Origin: Streptomyces sp. CNQ-509
Lineage (GTDB): Bacteria > Actinomycetota > Actinomycetes > Streptomycetales > Streptomycetaceae
Reading direction: 5' to 3'
Assembly: GCF_001011035.1 (NCBI RefSeq)
Contig: NZ_CP011492.1
Location: forward strand, 4,287,001-4,351,000
Length of the DNA stretch: 64,000 nt
Shown here piece after piece: positions 52,657-61,722 of the stretch (position 1 is its first letter; each line of letters begins with the position of its first letter). The notes beneath the pieces are model-generated. The model was given only the letters and a program-made list of their open reading frames with translations, had not been told where the DNA came from and made no database searches. The position numbers and the translations under genes were made by a program.

Positions 52657-52690
52657 TTGTTCTCGCTGAACAAAACCGCCCGCTGAACAA
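52657..52690. promoter_or_regulatory. TTGTTC dyad and CGCTGAACAA direct repeat
   Basis: TTGTTC-TCGCT-GAACAA (52657-52673) is a perfect dyad, and its CGCTGAACAA (52664-52673) recurs at 52681-52690, 17 bases on. CTCGCTGAA also occurs just before the preceding gene's start (near 50513), suggesting a shared regulator for the phosphatase and protease genes. Confidence 0.45.
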
Positions 52691-52731
52691 CTCTCCTCAC
52701 CACCCCCTGACCTGCGCTCTCGCCCCGCCGT

Positions 52732-52777
52732 CCGGCAAACCGCTCAACGGAGGGAGTAACTCCGCGCGGTTTGTCGG
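52732..52777. promoter_or_regulatory. Large interrupted palindrome upstream of the S8 peptidase
   Basis: CCGGCAAACCGC (52732-52743) pairs with GCGGTTTGTCGG (52766-52777) with one mismatch, and inside it CGGAG (52748-52752) pairs with CTCCG (52760-52764). The structure ends 67 bases before the peptidase start, so it may be an operator or a leader hairpin. It is too far from the upstream gene's stop to be a clean terminator. Confidence 0.55.
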
Positions 52778-52844
52778 ATCATTGTGCGAATGAGGGCGGG
52801 GGCGCCAGTGACTCCCGGCCTCGTGAGGCAATGGGAGGGGTTCA

Positions 52845-55800
52845 GTGCGCAGACACATCAAGAGGGCGAGGGCCGCAGCCTTAGCGGCTGCCGCGGCGAC
52901 GGCGCTCACGGCGGGCCTCACGGCCGCGCCCGCGGCGTCCGCCTCGCCGGCAGCCGGCTCGGCCGGCGCTGCCGGGTCGTCCGGGGGGAACGGCCAGGCG
53001 CAGTACGCGAAGCAGGGCGGCACCTGGGTGACGCTGATCACCGGTGACCGGGTACGGGTCGACGCCGACGGCAAGGCCGTGGTGATCGACCGGGGGCCGG
53101 GCCGCGCGGGGATACCCGTACGCACCTTCGAGCGGGACGGCCACACCTACGTCGTCCCGCGGGACGCCACCGCGCTCGTCGCGGACGGCACGCTGGATCG
53201 CCGGCTGTTCGACGTCACGTTGCAGGCGCGCCCCGAGTACGTACGCCAGCAGCGCGCCGGCCTGAAGCTCATCGTCGACTACCGCGGCGAGAGCCCCGCG
53301 GCGCAGAACCGGCTGCACGCCGCCGACGGCACCGACGTCGAGCACCGCTTCCCGCGGCTCAACGCCGAGGCCGTCACCACCGCCAAGGGCGAGGCGGCCG
53401 GGGCCTGGAAGGCGCTGACGCGTGCCCAGCGCGGCGGCAGCGCCGCCGAGCCGCTGGCCGCCGAGTCCGGGGTCAAGCGCGTCTGGCTGGACGGGGTGCG
53501 CCGCGCGAGCCTGGACGTCAGCGTGCCGCAGATCGGCGCCCCCGCCGCCTGGGAGGCCGGCTACAAGGGCGACGGCGTGAAGATCGCCGTGCTCGACACC
53601 GGCGTCGACGAGACCCACCCGGACCTCGCGGGGCAGGTCGTCGCCAGCGAGAACTTCACCCCGGCCGCCGACGCCGAGGACCGCTACGGCCACGGCACCC
53701 ACGTCGCCTCCATCGCGGCCGGTACGGGCGCGAAGTCGGGCGGCAAGTTCACCGGCGTCGCGCCGGAGGCGAAGCTGCTCGCGGGCAAGGTGCTCGACGA
53801 CGACGGCTACGGCGACGACTCCGGCATCCTCGCCGGCTTCGAGTGGGCCGTCGCCCAGGACGCCGACATCGTCAACCTCAGCCTCGGCGGCGGCGACACC
53901 CCCGAGGTCGACCCGCTGGAGGAGGCCGTCAACCGGATCTCCGCCGACGAGGGCGTGCTCTTCGCGGTGGCCGCCGGCAACGAGGGCTCCGGCAGCCACA
54001 CCATCTCCTCGCCCGGATCCGCCGACGCCGCGCTCACCGTGGGCGCGGTCGGTGCGAACGGCGGCCTGGCGGGCTTCTCGTCCCGCGGCCCGCGGATCGG
54101 CGACAGCGCGGTCAAGCCCGACGTCACCGCCCCCGGCGTGGCGATCACGGCGGCCGCCGCGCCCGGCAGCGTCATCGACCAGGAGGTCGGGCAGAACCCC
54201 GAGGGGTATCTGACGATCGACGGTACGTCCATGGCGACCCCGCACGTCGCGGGCGCCGCCGCGCTGCTGGCCGAGCAGCACCCGGACTGGACGGGCCAGC
54301 AGCTCAAGGCCGCGCTCTCCGCGTCCGCCAAGCCCGCCGCCAAGCGCGGCGCGTTCGGCCAGGGCGCCGGGCTCATCGCCGCGGACCAGGCGGTGGGGCA
54401 GTCGGTGGTGAGCGAGCCGACGTCGCTGAGCTTCGGCCGGCAGGAGTGGCCGCACCAGGACGACCAGCCGGTGACGAAGACCATCACCTACCGGAACCTG
54501 GGCACCGAGGACGTCACGCTGTCGCTGACCGCGTCCACCGTGCAGCCCGGCGGCGCCGCCGCGCCCTCGGGGATGTTCAGCATGGGCACCGACGTGATCA
54601 CCGTCCCGGCCGGCGGCACCGCCGAGCTGCCGGTGACCGTCGACACCCGCCGCGGCGGGGACGTCGACGGCGCCTACTCGGTGTACGTCACCGCGACCGG
54701 CGACGGCCAGCGCGTCGTCACCCCGGGCGGCGTGGAGCGCGAGGGCGAGGCGTACGACGTCACCCTGAAGTTCCTCGGCCGCGACGGGCAGCCGACCACG
54801 GACGGCACCGCGCTGCTGACCGGCATGGAGGAGAGCAACTGGGAGATCTGGGAGGAGCGCGCGGGCCAGAGCACCGCCACCGTGCGCGTGCCCAAGGGCC
54901 GTTACCTGCTCAACGGTGACGTCGCGAAGTTCGACGGCGACACGCTCACCGAGTACGACTGGATCAACCAGCCGCGCCTGGACGTCACCGGGGACACGAC
55001 CGTCACCCTCGACGCCAGGACCGCGAAGCCGGTCGACCTCACCGTGCCGGACGGCGCTGCCGTGCGGACGAACCTCGACGTCACCGTGGACGTCAGCGCG
55101 GATGCCGGGGGCATGGGGCTGGGCACCTCCGTCGAGGGCGACGTCGACGCCCGCACCGCGCACCTCGGCCCGGCGCTCGCCGCCGGCGAGCTGTACCAGC
55201 AGGTGCAGGCGAACTTCGCGAGCGGCGCGCGCACCGAGTACCAGACCGTCTACAGCGACGCCAACCGCACCACCGCCTGGACCGGCATCACGCGGGCCAC
55301 CCCGCAGAGCGAGCTGGCCAAGCTCGACCTCACGCTCGGCTCCTCGGCGGAAGGCCGGCAGGGCCTGGTCTGGGCGGTGCCGTACATCGGCGGGAGCACC
55401 GGCGCCACGGCCACGGCGAGGGAACTGCCGTACAAGGGCACGCTCTACGTGCGCGGCGGCGACCGCATCAACTGGCAGCTGGAGTACTGGCAGCTCGGCG
55501 AGGAGTGGGAGGACATCGCCTACAGCACGGAGGCGCGCACCTACGCCGGCGGCAGCACGTACAAGGAGTCCTTCAACGCCGCCGTGGTCGGCCCGATCCT
55601 CACCAAGGACACCGGCGTCTACCGCGACGGCAACACGATCGACGCCCTGCTCCCGGTCTACCTCGACAACCCCGCCCACTACGGCTACTCGCAGTACGAG
55701 AACGCCGACACCACCCTCTACCGCAACGGCACGAAGCTGGGGTCGGTGGCCGACATCCCGATCGGCGTGGGGTTCACGGTGCCGGCGGGCAGCGCCGACT

Positions 55801-56210
55801 ACAAGCTGACCACCAGCTCCACCCGCCCGGCCACGGTGGCGCGGACGTCCACGAAGGTGACCGCCACCTGGACGTTCTCCTCCGCCAGTACCGACAGCCC
55901 GAAGAAGCTGCCGTTCTCCGTGGTGCGCTACTCGCCGACGCTGTCGGCGGCGAGCAGCTCCAACGCGGGCGCGACGAAGTCGGTGCCGGTGAAGGTGCTG
56001 GGCTCGGCGGCGGGCAGCAACCTCAAGTCGCTGACCGTGTGGGCCTCCACCGACGGGGGCGCGACCTGGAAGGAGCTGCCCGTGCGGGACGGCAAGGTGT
56101 CCGTGGTCAACCCGGCCGCGGGCAAGAGCGTGTCGTTCAAGGCGAAGGCCGTGGACAAGCAGGGAAACAGCGTCCAGCAGCGGATCTTCGACGCCTACCG
56201 GGCGCGCTGA
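52845..56210 (+). CDS. Secreted S8 family serine peptidase (subtilase)
   Basis: The 1121-residue protein has a long Ala-rich signal peptide (1-34), a propeptide (about 50-215), and a subtilase domain (about 225-505) with Asp251 (VLDTGVD), His283 (GHGTHVAS), oxyanion Asn379 (AAGNEGS) and Ser462 (DGTSMATPHVAG). The 600-residue C-terminal region has several beta-sandwich modules and no recognised cell-wall anchor. It should be an extracellular protease. GTG start behind GGGAGGGG. Two terminators follow. A large palindrome lies in the leader. Confidence 0.94.
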   Translation: MRRHIKRARAAALAAAAATALTAGLTAAPAASASPAAGSAGAAGSSGGNGQAQYAKQGGTWVTLITGDRVRVDADGKAVVIDRGPGRAGIPVRTFERDGHTYVVPRDATALVADGTLDRRLFDVTLQARPEYVRQQRAGLKLIVDYRGESPAAQNRLHAADGTDVEHRFPRLNAEAVTTAKGEAAGAWKALTRAQRGGSAAEPLAAESGVKRVWLDGVRRASLDVSVPQIGAPAAWEAGYKGDGVKIAVLDTGVDETHPDLAGQVVASENFTPAADAEDRYGHGTHVASIAAGTGAKSGGKFTGVAPEAKLLAGKVLDDDGYGDDSGILAGFEWAVAQDADIVNLSLGGGDTPEVDPLEEAVNRISADEGVLFAVAAGNEGSGSHTISSPGSADAALTVGAVGANGGLAGFSSRGPRIGDSAVKPDVTAPGVAITAAAAPGSVIDQEVGQNPEGYLTIDGTSMATPHVAGAAALLAEQHPDWTGQQLKAALSASAKPAAKRGAFGQGAGLIAADQAVGQSVVSEPTSLSFGRQEWPHQDDQPVTKTITYRNLGTEDVTLSLTASTVQPGGAAAPSGMFSMGTDVITVPAGGTAELPVTVDTRRGGDVDGAYSVYVTATGDGQRVVTPGGVEREGEAYDVTLKFLGRDGQPTTDGTALLTGMEESNWEIWEERAGQSTATVRVPKGRYLLNGDVAKFDGDTLTEYDWINQPRLDVTGDTTVTLDARTAKPVDLTVPDGAAVRTNLDVTVDVSADAGGMGLGTSVEGDVDARTAHLGPALAAGELYQQVQANFASGARTEYQTVYSDANRTTAWTGITRATPQSELAKLDLTLGSSAEGRQGLVWAVPYIGGSTGATATARELPYKGTLYVRGGDRINWQLEYWQLGEEWEDIAYSTEARTYAGGSTYKESFNAAVVGPILTKDTGVYRDGNTIDALLPVYLDNPAHYGYSQYENADTTLYRNGTKLGSVADIPIGVGFTVPAGSADYKLTTSSTRPATVARTSTKVTATWTFSSASTDSPKKLPFSVVRYSPTLSAASSSNAGATKSVPVKVLGSAAGSNLKSLTVWASTDGGATWKELPVRDGKVSVVNPAAGKSVSFKAKAVDKQGNSVQQRIFDAYRAR

Positions 56211-56234
56211 CCGCGAGCGCGTCATGCCGGACAT

Positions 56235-56279
56235 GCCGTACGGGCCGTACGTGAACGGTCGCTGACCGGCCCGTACGGC
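56235..56279 (+). terminator. First hairpin after the S8 peptidase
   Basis: A 12-pair perfect stem GCCGTACGGGCC/GGCCCGTACGGC (56235-56246 with 56268-56279) begins 25 bases after the stop. A short run of CAGCACGG-like repeats follows to 56312. Confidence 0.7.
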
Positions 56280-56315
56280 AGCACGGCAGCACAGCAGAAC
56301 AGCAGCACGGCAGAT

Positions 56316-56352
56316 CGGCCCTTGGTCCAAAGACGGATCAAGGGCCGTTTTC
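56316..56352. terminator. Intrinsic terminator with T-run after the S8 peptidase
   Basis: CGGCCCTTG (56316-56324) pairs with CAAGGGCCG (56339-56347), followed by TTTTT. It lies between convergent genes, 12 bases from the glycosyltransferase stop, and probably serves the protease gene. Confidence 0.85.
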
Positions 56353-56363
56353 CGTACGGTCCC

Positions 56364-57560
56364 TCAGGCCGCCGTCCGTACGAGCTTCCGCCGCGGCGCC
56401 GCCCGCTCCGCCGCCAGCGACGCGAACAGCTCCTCCCACCGCGGATGCACCGCCTCCGGCGCGTACATCCGCGACTTGGCGAGCGCTGCCATGCCCATGT
56501 CCACGCGCATGCCCTCGTCGTCCATCATCTGCCCCATGGCCACCGCGAGCGCGCCGACGTTCTTCGGCGGTACGAGCAGCCCCTCGCGGCCGTCGGTGAG
56601 GACGTCCGCCGGCCCCGTCGGGCAGTCGTAGCTGACCACCGGCAGGCCGTGCGTCATCGACTCGATCATCACCATCGGCAGGCCCTCGAAGCGCGAACTC
56701 AGCACGAACGTCGACGCCTTGGCCAGTTCGTCGTCGAGCCGGGCAGTGAAGCCCATGAGGAAGACGTGGTTGTACACGTGGTGCCGCTCGATGAGCCGCC
56801 GGAGCTGCGGTTCCTTGTCGCCGGTGCCGAAGATGCGCAACTGCCAGTCCGGGCGGGTGGCGACGGCCTGCGCGAACGCCGGGACGAGGAGGTCGAAGCC
56901 CTTCTGGTTCTTCAGCCGGCCCGCCGCGACCGCGATGTGGTTCGCGTACGTCGACTGCCGCTTCGTGCCCGTGTGGACGGCGTTGGGGATGCACACGACG
57001 CGGGTGCCGGGCAGCAGCCGCGCGTACTCCTCGCGGTCCCGTCCGGTGAGCACGGCGACCGCGTCGAAGCGCGAGTAGAGCCGGGTGATGGCGGCGCGCA
57101 CGTCGGGGTGGTGGGTGGCCAGGTTCATGTGCTCCTGGCCGACCCGGATCACGTCGGTGCTGGCGTGCTGCGCGGCGAGGATGTTGAGCGACGGGCGGGT
57201 GGTGACGAGCACCCCGCCGCGCAGCCGCGCCATCCAGCGGATCACCCGGGTCTCCACGTCCCGCGTGAAGTGCTCGCGCGAGACCTCGCCGTTCGGCACG
57301 AACCGGGAGGGCCGGCCGCGGTTGCTGAACCGGGCGGCCCACACCCGCGGTTCGGGGCCGGCGGGGGCGCCGTAGGAGTCGACGATCGCGGTCACCCGCA
57401 CCCGCCGGTCCAGCGGGAACCACGGCGACTCGCGGCGGCGCAGGACGCTGATCACCTCGACGTCGTGGCCCGCGGCGGCCATGGAGCCGGCCTGGTTGAA
57501 GACCGTGCGGATGGTGCCGCCCTTGCCGTACGCGTTCAGGAGCAGATAGCGGATCTTCAC
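56364..57560 (-). CDS. Glycosyltransferase family 4
   Basis: A 398-residue GT-B enzyme. The N-terminal domain opens with LLLNAYGKGGTIRTVFNQAG (glycine-rich acceptor loop), and the C-terminal domain has AAGRLKNQKGFDLLVPAF and the donor-binding SRFEGLPMVMIESM (E-X7-E, about 305-318). It should transfer a nucleotide-activated sugar at the cytoplasmic face of the membrane, for a glycan or glycolipid. The GTG start overlaps the sulfotransferase stop (GTGA), so the two act as a pair. The acceptor cannot be read from sequence. Confidence 0.92.
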   Translation of the reverse strand: MKIRYLLLNAYGKGGTIRTVFNQAGSMAAAGHDVEVISVLRRRESPWFPLDRRVRVTAIVDSYGAPAGPEPRVWAARFSNRGRPSRFVPNGEVSREHFTRDVETRVIRWMARLRGGVLVTTRPSLNILAAQHASTDVIRVGQEHMNLATHHPDVRAAITRLYSRFDAVAVLTGRDREEYARLLPGTRVVCIPNAVHTGTKRQSTYANHIAVAAGRLKNQKGFDLLVPAFAQAVATRPDWQLRIFGTGDKEPQLRRLIERHHVYNHVFLMGFTARLDDELAKASTFVLSSRFEGLPMVMIESMTHGLPVVSYDCPTGPADVLTDGREGLLVPPKNVGALAVAMGQMMDDEGMRVDMGMAALAKSRMYAPEAVHPRWEELFASLAAERAAPRRKLVRTAA

Positions 57561-58927
57561 GAGAGCGTCCGGGAGAGGTCGTCGCGGAGCTGGCACGCGA
57601 TGGAGAGGTTGTCGCGGACGGTGTAGTAGGGCTTGACCTGGATCGTGTCGGCGTCGGACGACACGGACTGGGCGGGGAACACCATGATGTTCTTCTTCTG
57701 CTCGATGTCGTCGAGGATCCGGGTGGCCCGCAGCCGGACCTCCCGGGCGCCCGCGCCCGTGGTGAGGTGGAGGTCCCACTTCGCCGGCAGCGCGATCCCG
57801 GAGGGCGCCAGGTCGACGACGGGCACGCTGGCCTCGAACGTGTCGCCGTGCAGCGTCGCGGGGTAGTCGAGGCGGCGCTCGGGCGAGCCGGTGAGCGTGA
57901 CCGCCAGCCGCCAGCGGGGCGCGGGCTCCTCGGCCGCCGGGACGCCGTGGAGGCGGCCGACGATGCGGATGAGCCCGTCGCGCGGCCAGACCTCGGTGAC
58001 CTCGGCGCAGGGGCCGTCGGCCGCCGCGTCCGCGGCCGCTCCCGCGGGGTCCGTGAGGTAGCCCCACGCGGCGCTGATCTCCCGCAGCGGCTCGGGCACC
58101 TCGGCGGGCTCGGGCAGCGCGCGGCCCTGCTGGACGCGGCCGCTGCGGATCTTCTCCTTCCAGTCGCCGAGCCCCTTGGGCAGCTCGCCCTCCTCGCGGG
58201 TGCCGTAGTCGAGCATCTCCGGCTCGTACGCGATGCCGAGGAAGTCGCAGATGCTGCGGAGCACGCTCTCGGGGTCGGTGGTGAGGTCCTCGTAGCGCAC
58301 GAGGTGTCCCGGCAGCTCCCGGCGGGCGCGCTCGGTGGCGCGGGTGTAGTGCAGCGCCTGGAGCGCGGCCTCTTCGGGGGTGCGCTGGGAGGGGTCGGCC
58401 TCGTACCAGGACTGGGCGATGGAGGCCGGGTGGCGCAGCAGGAAGACGAAGCGGGCGTCGGGCCAGCAGGCGGCGATGCGCTGGTACGCGAAGGCGTTGT
58501 TCGGCGTCTTCTCGACCAGGATGTCCTTGCCGGAGCGGACCAGCTCGCGGTGGAGCACGCGGTCCCAGAGCAGGTGCTCCAGGTCGGTGCGCTGGAGGTC
58601 CAGCTCGTTCATCGCCTCGACGGCCAGCTCGGTGCCCGCCGTGACCTCCAGCCGGCGCACGTGCAGTTCGTGCGGCGCGTGCAGCCGGGAGTGGCCGCCG
58701 AGGAGCATGCGCAGCAGGGTGGCGCCGGAACGTACCGGGGTGATGATGAAGACGGGCTGCCGGATCAGCCGGTCGACCTGCGGGTTCCGGGGTGGGCGGT
58801 AGTCGGGCCGGCGGCCGGGGCGCACGGCGGGGGCGGCGGCCTTCGTCTTCTTCCGGTGCGGCTTGGGCGCGCGCCGGATCTGGAGGCCGGTCAACCGGCC
58901 CAGTGCTCTGTTCAGTAGCCGCAGCAT
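57557..58927 (-). CDS. Sulfotransferase with C-terminal extension
   Basis: The 456-residue protein has a PAPS-dependent sulfotransferase domain (about 55-300): 5'-phosphosulfate loop PVFIITPVRSGATLLRML, VEKTPNNAFAYQRI, and 3'-phosphate motif FLLRHPASIAQSW. Residues about 320-456 form an extra beta-rich domain (RWRLAVTLTGSPERRLDYPA) not found in minimal Stf proteins. A basic N-terminal stretch (HRKKTKAAAP) may contact membrane. It is the first gene of a two-gene unit with the GT4 enzyme, so a sulfated sugar product is likely. Confidence 0.88.
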   Translation of the reverse strand: MLRLLNRALGRLTGLQIRRAPKPHRKKTKAAAPAVRPGRRPDYRPPRNPQVDRLIRQPVFIITPVRSGATLLRMLLGGHSRLHAPHELHVRRLEVTAGTELAVEAMNELDLQRTDLEHLLWDRVLHRELVRSGKDILVEKTPNNAFAYQRIAACWPDARFVFLLRHPASIAQSWYEADPSQRTPEEAALQALHYTRATERARRELPGHLVRYEDLTTDPESVLRSICDFLGIAYEPEMLDYGTREEGELPKGLGDWKEKIRSGRVQQGRALPEPAEVPEPLREISAAWGYLTDPAGAAADAAADGPCAEVTEVWPRDGLIRIVGRLHGVPAAEEPAPRWRLAVTLTGSPERRLDYPATLHGDTFEASVPVVDLAPSGIALPAKWDLHLTTGAGAREVRLRATRILDDIEQKKNIMVFPAQSVSSDADTIQVKPYYTVRDNLSIACQLRDDLSRTLS

Positions 58928-59101
58928 TGTCCACCCGTCCGTGCGAGAGGTGTTTCCGGCCCGGAAAACGACGCGGGGGGCGAAGGGTTGCGCTCCGGCG
59001 GATTCTTCAGATCTCCGTACGGGGGAACCTGCCGGTGAGGCGGGGGGTGCTCGAACGGTTCGTGCGCGGGGGGTTGACAGCCCCGCGGGCTTGCCCGACG
59101 G

Positions 59102-59115
59102 TGGGAGCGCTCCCA
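59102..59115. promoter_or_regulatory. CebR operator upstream of the cellulase gene
   Basis: TGGGAGCGCTCCCA is the exact palindromic CebR box known from Streptomyces cellulose/cellobiose genes. TTGACA at 59074-59079 is a good -35, so bound CebR would cover the -10/start region. It lies 194 bases before the cellulase ATG; the rest of the 58928-59308 gap has no supported gene and includes an ACGTGGCACGTACGTGGCAG repeat around 59144. Confidence 0.9.
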
Positions 59116-59308
59116 TAGCTTCAAGCCTTGCACGCAGTACGCACGTGGCACGTACGTGGCAGGCAGTGCGCCGCGCACGTGCTCCGCACGTCGATCCGAG
59201 GGCACTCCCCCACGTGCCGCGCACGCACGCAAAGCCCCGGTGGCGGGAGAGCCTTCCCGCTGCGTCCCGCCACCGGTCCCGCTATCCGAGAGGAGCACGA
59301 GAGCCGCG

Positions 59309-61504
59309 ATGACAGTGCGAAGAAGCAGCAGTGGAACCGGCAGTGGCGGCAGCCCCGGCCGAAGTGGCGGACCACGCGCCAGCACCCGTGCCCGTACGCG
59401 CCGCAGACCGTGGCGGCCCGCCGCGATCCTCGCCGCACTCGCCGTCGGCGCCACGCTGGTGCTCACCGGCACCGCGGCGCCCGCCGCGGGCGCGGCGGCC
59501 GCCCGCGTGGACAACCCGTACGCCGGCGCCACCCCGTACGTGAACCCCCAGTGGGCCGCGAGGGCCACCGCCGACGGCGGTGAGGCGATCGCCGACCAGC
59601 CCACCTTCGTCTGGATGGACCGCCGCGCCGCCATCGGCGGAATCGGCGCGGCCTGGGGTCTGGAACGGCACCTGGACGAGGCGCTCGACCAGGGTGCCGA
59701 CCTCTTCCAGGTCGTCATCTACAACCTGCCGGGCCGCGACTGCTCCGCGCTCGCCTCCAACGGCGAGCTGAAGCCCGAGGAACTCGGCCTCTACAAGTCC
59801 GAGTACATCGACCCGATCGCCGACATCCTGGCCGACCCCAAGTACGCCAGCCTGCGGATCGTCACGCTCATCGAGCCGGACTCGCTGCCCAACATGGTCA
59901 CCAACGCCGGCGGCACCGACGGCTCCACCGACGCCTGCGTACAGATGAAGCAGCTCGGCAACTACGAGAAGGGCGTCGGCTACGCGCTGAGCACGCTGGC
60001 CGACATCCCCAACGTCTACAACTACGTCGACGCCGCCCACCACGGCTGGCTCGGCTGGGACTCCAACCTGGCGCCCGCCGTGGACGAGTTCAAGAAGGCC
60101 GCCACCTCCGAGGGTGCCACCGTCTCCGACGTGCACGGATTCATCGTCAACACGGCCAACTACTCCGCCCTGCACGAGCCGTACTTCGAGGTGGGCGGCA
60201 ACGTGGGCAGCACCCCGGTGCGGCAGGCGGAGTGGATCGACTGGAACCAGTACGCCGACGAACTGTCCTACGCCCAGGCGCTGCGCGACCTGCTCGTCTC
60301 CCGCGGCGGCTTCGACCCGGGCATCGGCATGCTGATCGACACCTCCCGCAACGGCTGGGGCGGCGCGGCCCGGCCCACCGGCCCCGGGCCGACGACCTCC
60401 GTGGACGCCTTCGTCGACGGCGGCCGCGTCGACCGGCGCATCCACGCCGGGAACTGGTGCAACCAGTCCGGCGCGGGTCTGGGCGAACGGCCCGTCGCCG
60501 CACCCGAGTCGGGGATCGACGCGTACGTGTGGGCCAAGCCCCCGGGCGAGTCGGACGGCTCCAGCCGCCCCATCGACAACGATGAGGGCAAGGGCTTCGA
60601 CCGGATGTGCGACCCCACGTACGAGGGCAACCCGCGCAACGGCAACAACCCCACCGGCGCCCTCGCGGACTCCCCGCTCGCCGGCCACTGGTTCTCCGCG
60701 CAGTTCCGCCAGCTCGTCGCGAACGCCTACCCGCCGGTCGACGGCGGCGGTCCCGGCCCCGGCGACGACACCCAGGCGCCGACCGTGCCCACCGGGCTCC
60801 GGGTGACCGGGACGACGGGCGCCAGCGCCTCCCTGTCCTGGACGGCGTCGAGCGACAACGTCGGCGTCACCGCGTACGACGTCTTCCGCGACGGCACGCA
60901 GGTCGGCTCGACGGCCGGCACATCGTTCACGGACAGCGGGCTGCGGGCGAGCACGTCGTACGCCTACGCCGTCCGCGCCCGCGACGCGGCGGGCAACGCC
61001 TCGGCGCGTACGTCCACGGTGACCGCCACCACCGGCAGCGACGGCGGCGGGGGCGGCGCGGTGAAGGTGCAGTACAAGAACACCGACTCGGCCGTGACCG
61101 ACAACCAGATCCGGATGGGCCTCCAGCTCGTCAACACCGGCAGCACGCCGGTGAACCTGGCCTCGGTCAAGGTCCGCTACTGGTTCAGCGGCGACTCCGG
61201 CGCGACGTCGTTCTCCACGTGGTGCGACTGGGCCGTCGTCGGCTGCGGGAGCGTCACGCACGGCGTGAGCGCGTCCGGCTCCTCCGCACCCGGCGCGGAC
61301 CGGTACCTGGAGGTCGGCTTCGGCTCCGGCACGCTGGCGCCGGGCGCGTCGACGGGCGAGATCCAGGTGCGGCTGGCGAAGAGCGACTGGTCGGCCTTCA
61401 ACGAGGCGGACGACTACAGCCGCGCGACGAACACCGGCTACGCGGACAACCCGCGGGTCGGCGTCTACTCCTCCGGCACCCTCACCTGGGGCACCGCCCC
61501 CTGA
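59309..61504 (+). CDS. Secreted GH6 cellulase (cellobiohydrolase type) with FN3 and CBM3 modules
   Basis: The 731-residue enzyme has an Arg-rich N-terminus and signal helix (about 35-62), a GH6 domain (about 68-475) with VIYNLPGRDCSALASNGE (136-153) and LIEPDSLPNM containing the general acid Asp191, a fibronectin type III linker (about 490-575) and a C-terminal CBM3 (about 583-731; VQYKNTDSAVTDNQIRMGLQ, RYWFSGDSG). It should cut crystalline cellulose outside the cell, mostly to cellobiose. A perfect CebR box upstream indicates cellobiose-inducible expression. ATG with AGGAG 15 bases upstream. Confidence 0.95.
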   Translation: MTVRRSSSGTGSGGSPGRSGGPRASTRARTRRRPWRPAAILAALAVGATLVLTGTAAPAAGAAAARVDNPYAGATPYVNPQWAARATADGGEAIADQPTFVWMDRRAAIGGIGAAWGLERHLDEALDQGADLFQVVIYNLPGRDCSALASNGELKPEELGLYKSEYIDPIADILADPKYASLRIVTLIEPDSLPNMVTNAGGTDGSTDACVQMKQLGNYEKGVGYALSTLADIPNVYNYVDAAHHGWLGWDSNLAPAVDEFKKAATSEGATVSDVHGFIVNTANYSALHEPYFEVGGNVGSTPVRQAEWIDWNQYADELSYAQALRDLLVSRGGFDPGIGMLIDTSRNGWGGAARPTGPGPTTSVDAFVDGGRVDRRIHAGNWCNQSGAGLGERPVAAPESGIDAYVWAKPPGESDGSSRPIDNDEGKGFDRMCDPTYEGNPRNGNNPTGALADSPLAGHWFSAQFRQLVANAYPPVDGGGPGPGDDTQAPTVPTGLRVTGTTGASASLSWTASSDNVGVTAYDVFRDGTQVGSTAGTSFTDSGLRASTSYAYAVRARDAAGNASARTSTVTATTGSDGGGGGAVKVQYKNTDSAVTDNQIRMGLQLVNTGSTPVNLASVKVRYWFSGDSGATSFSTWCDWAVVGCGSVTHGVSASGSSAPGADRYLEVGFGSGTLAPGASTGEIQVRLAKSDWSAFNEADDYSRATNTGYADNPRVGVYSSGTLTWGTAP

Positions 61505-61722
61505 CCGGGCGGGCGGACCCTCCCCCGCCCGCCCGCCCCGGACCACCCGTCCGGGCCCGACGCCCCCACCCGGCCCACCACCGGCGTGGGGGCGTCTCGT
61601 TCCGCCCGGTGCGGCCGGCCTCGGTATGCCGTGGCGCGGGGTTGTCAGGTGCGTCGGCGTCAACGAGCATGGCAGCACCCGTAATTGACATGGCCACTGC
61701 CAGTTTACGGAGGGGAGACCCC

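Noticed and set aside
56280..56312. CAGCACGG-like tandem repeats as a CRISPR or VNTR
   Set aside because: Units are short, irregular and lack spacers; only a small low-complexity stretch between two terminators.
52881..56330. Long open frame antisense to the S8 peptidase gene
   Set aside because: Shadow frame; no motif, and the peptidase has all catalytic residues.
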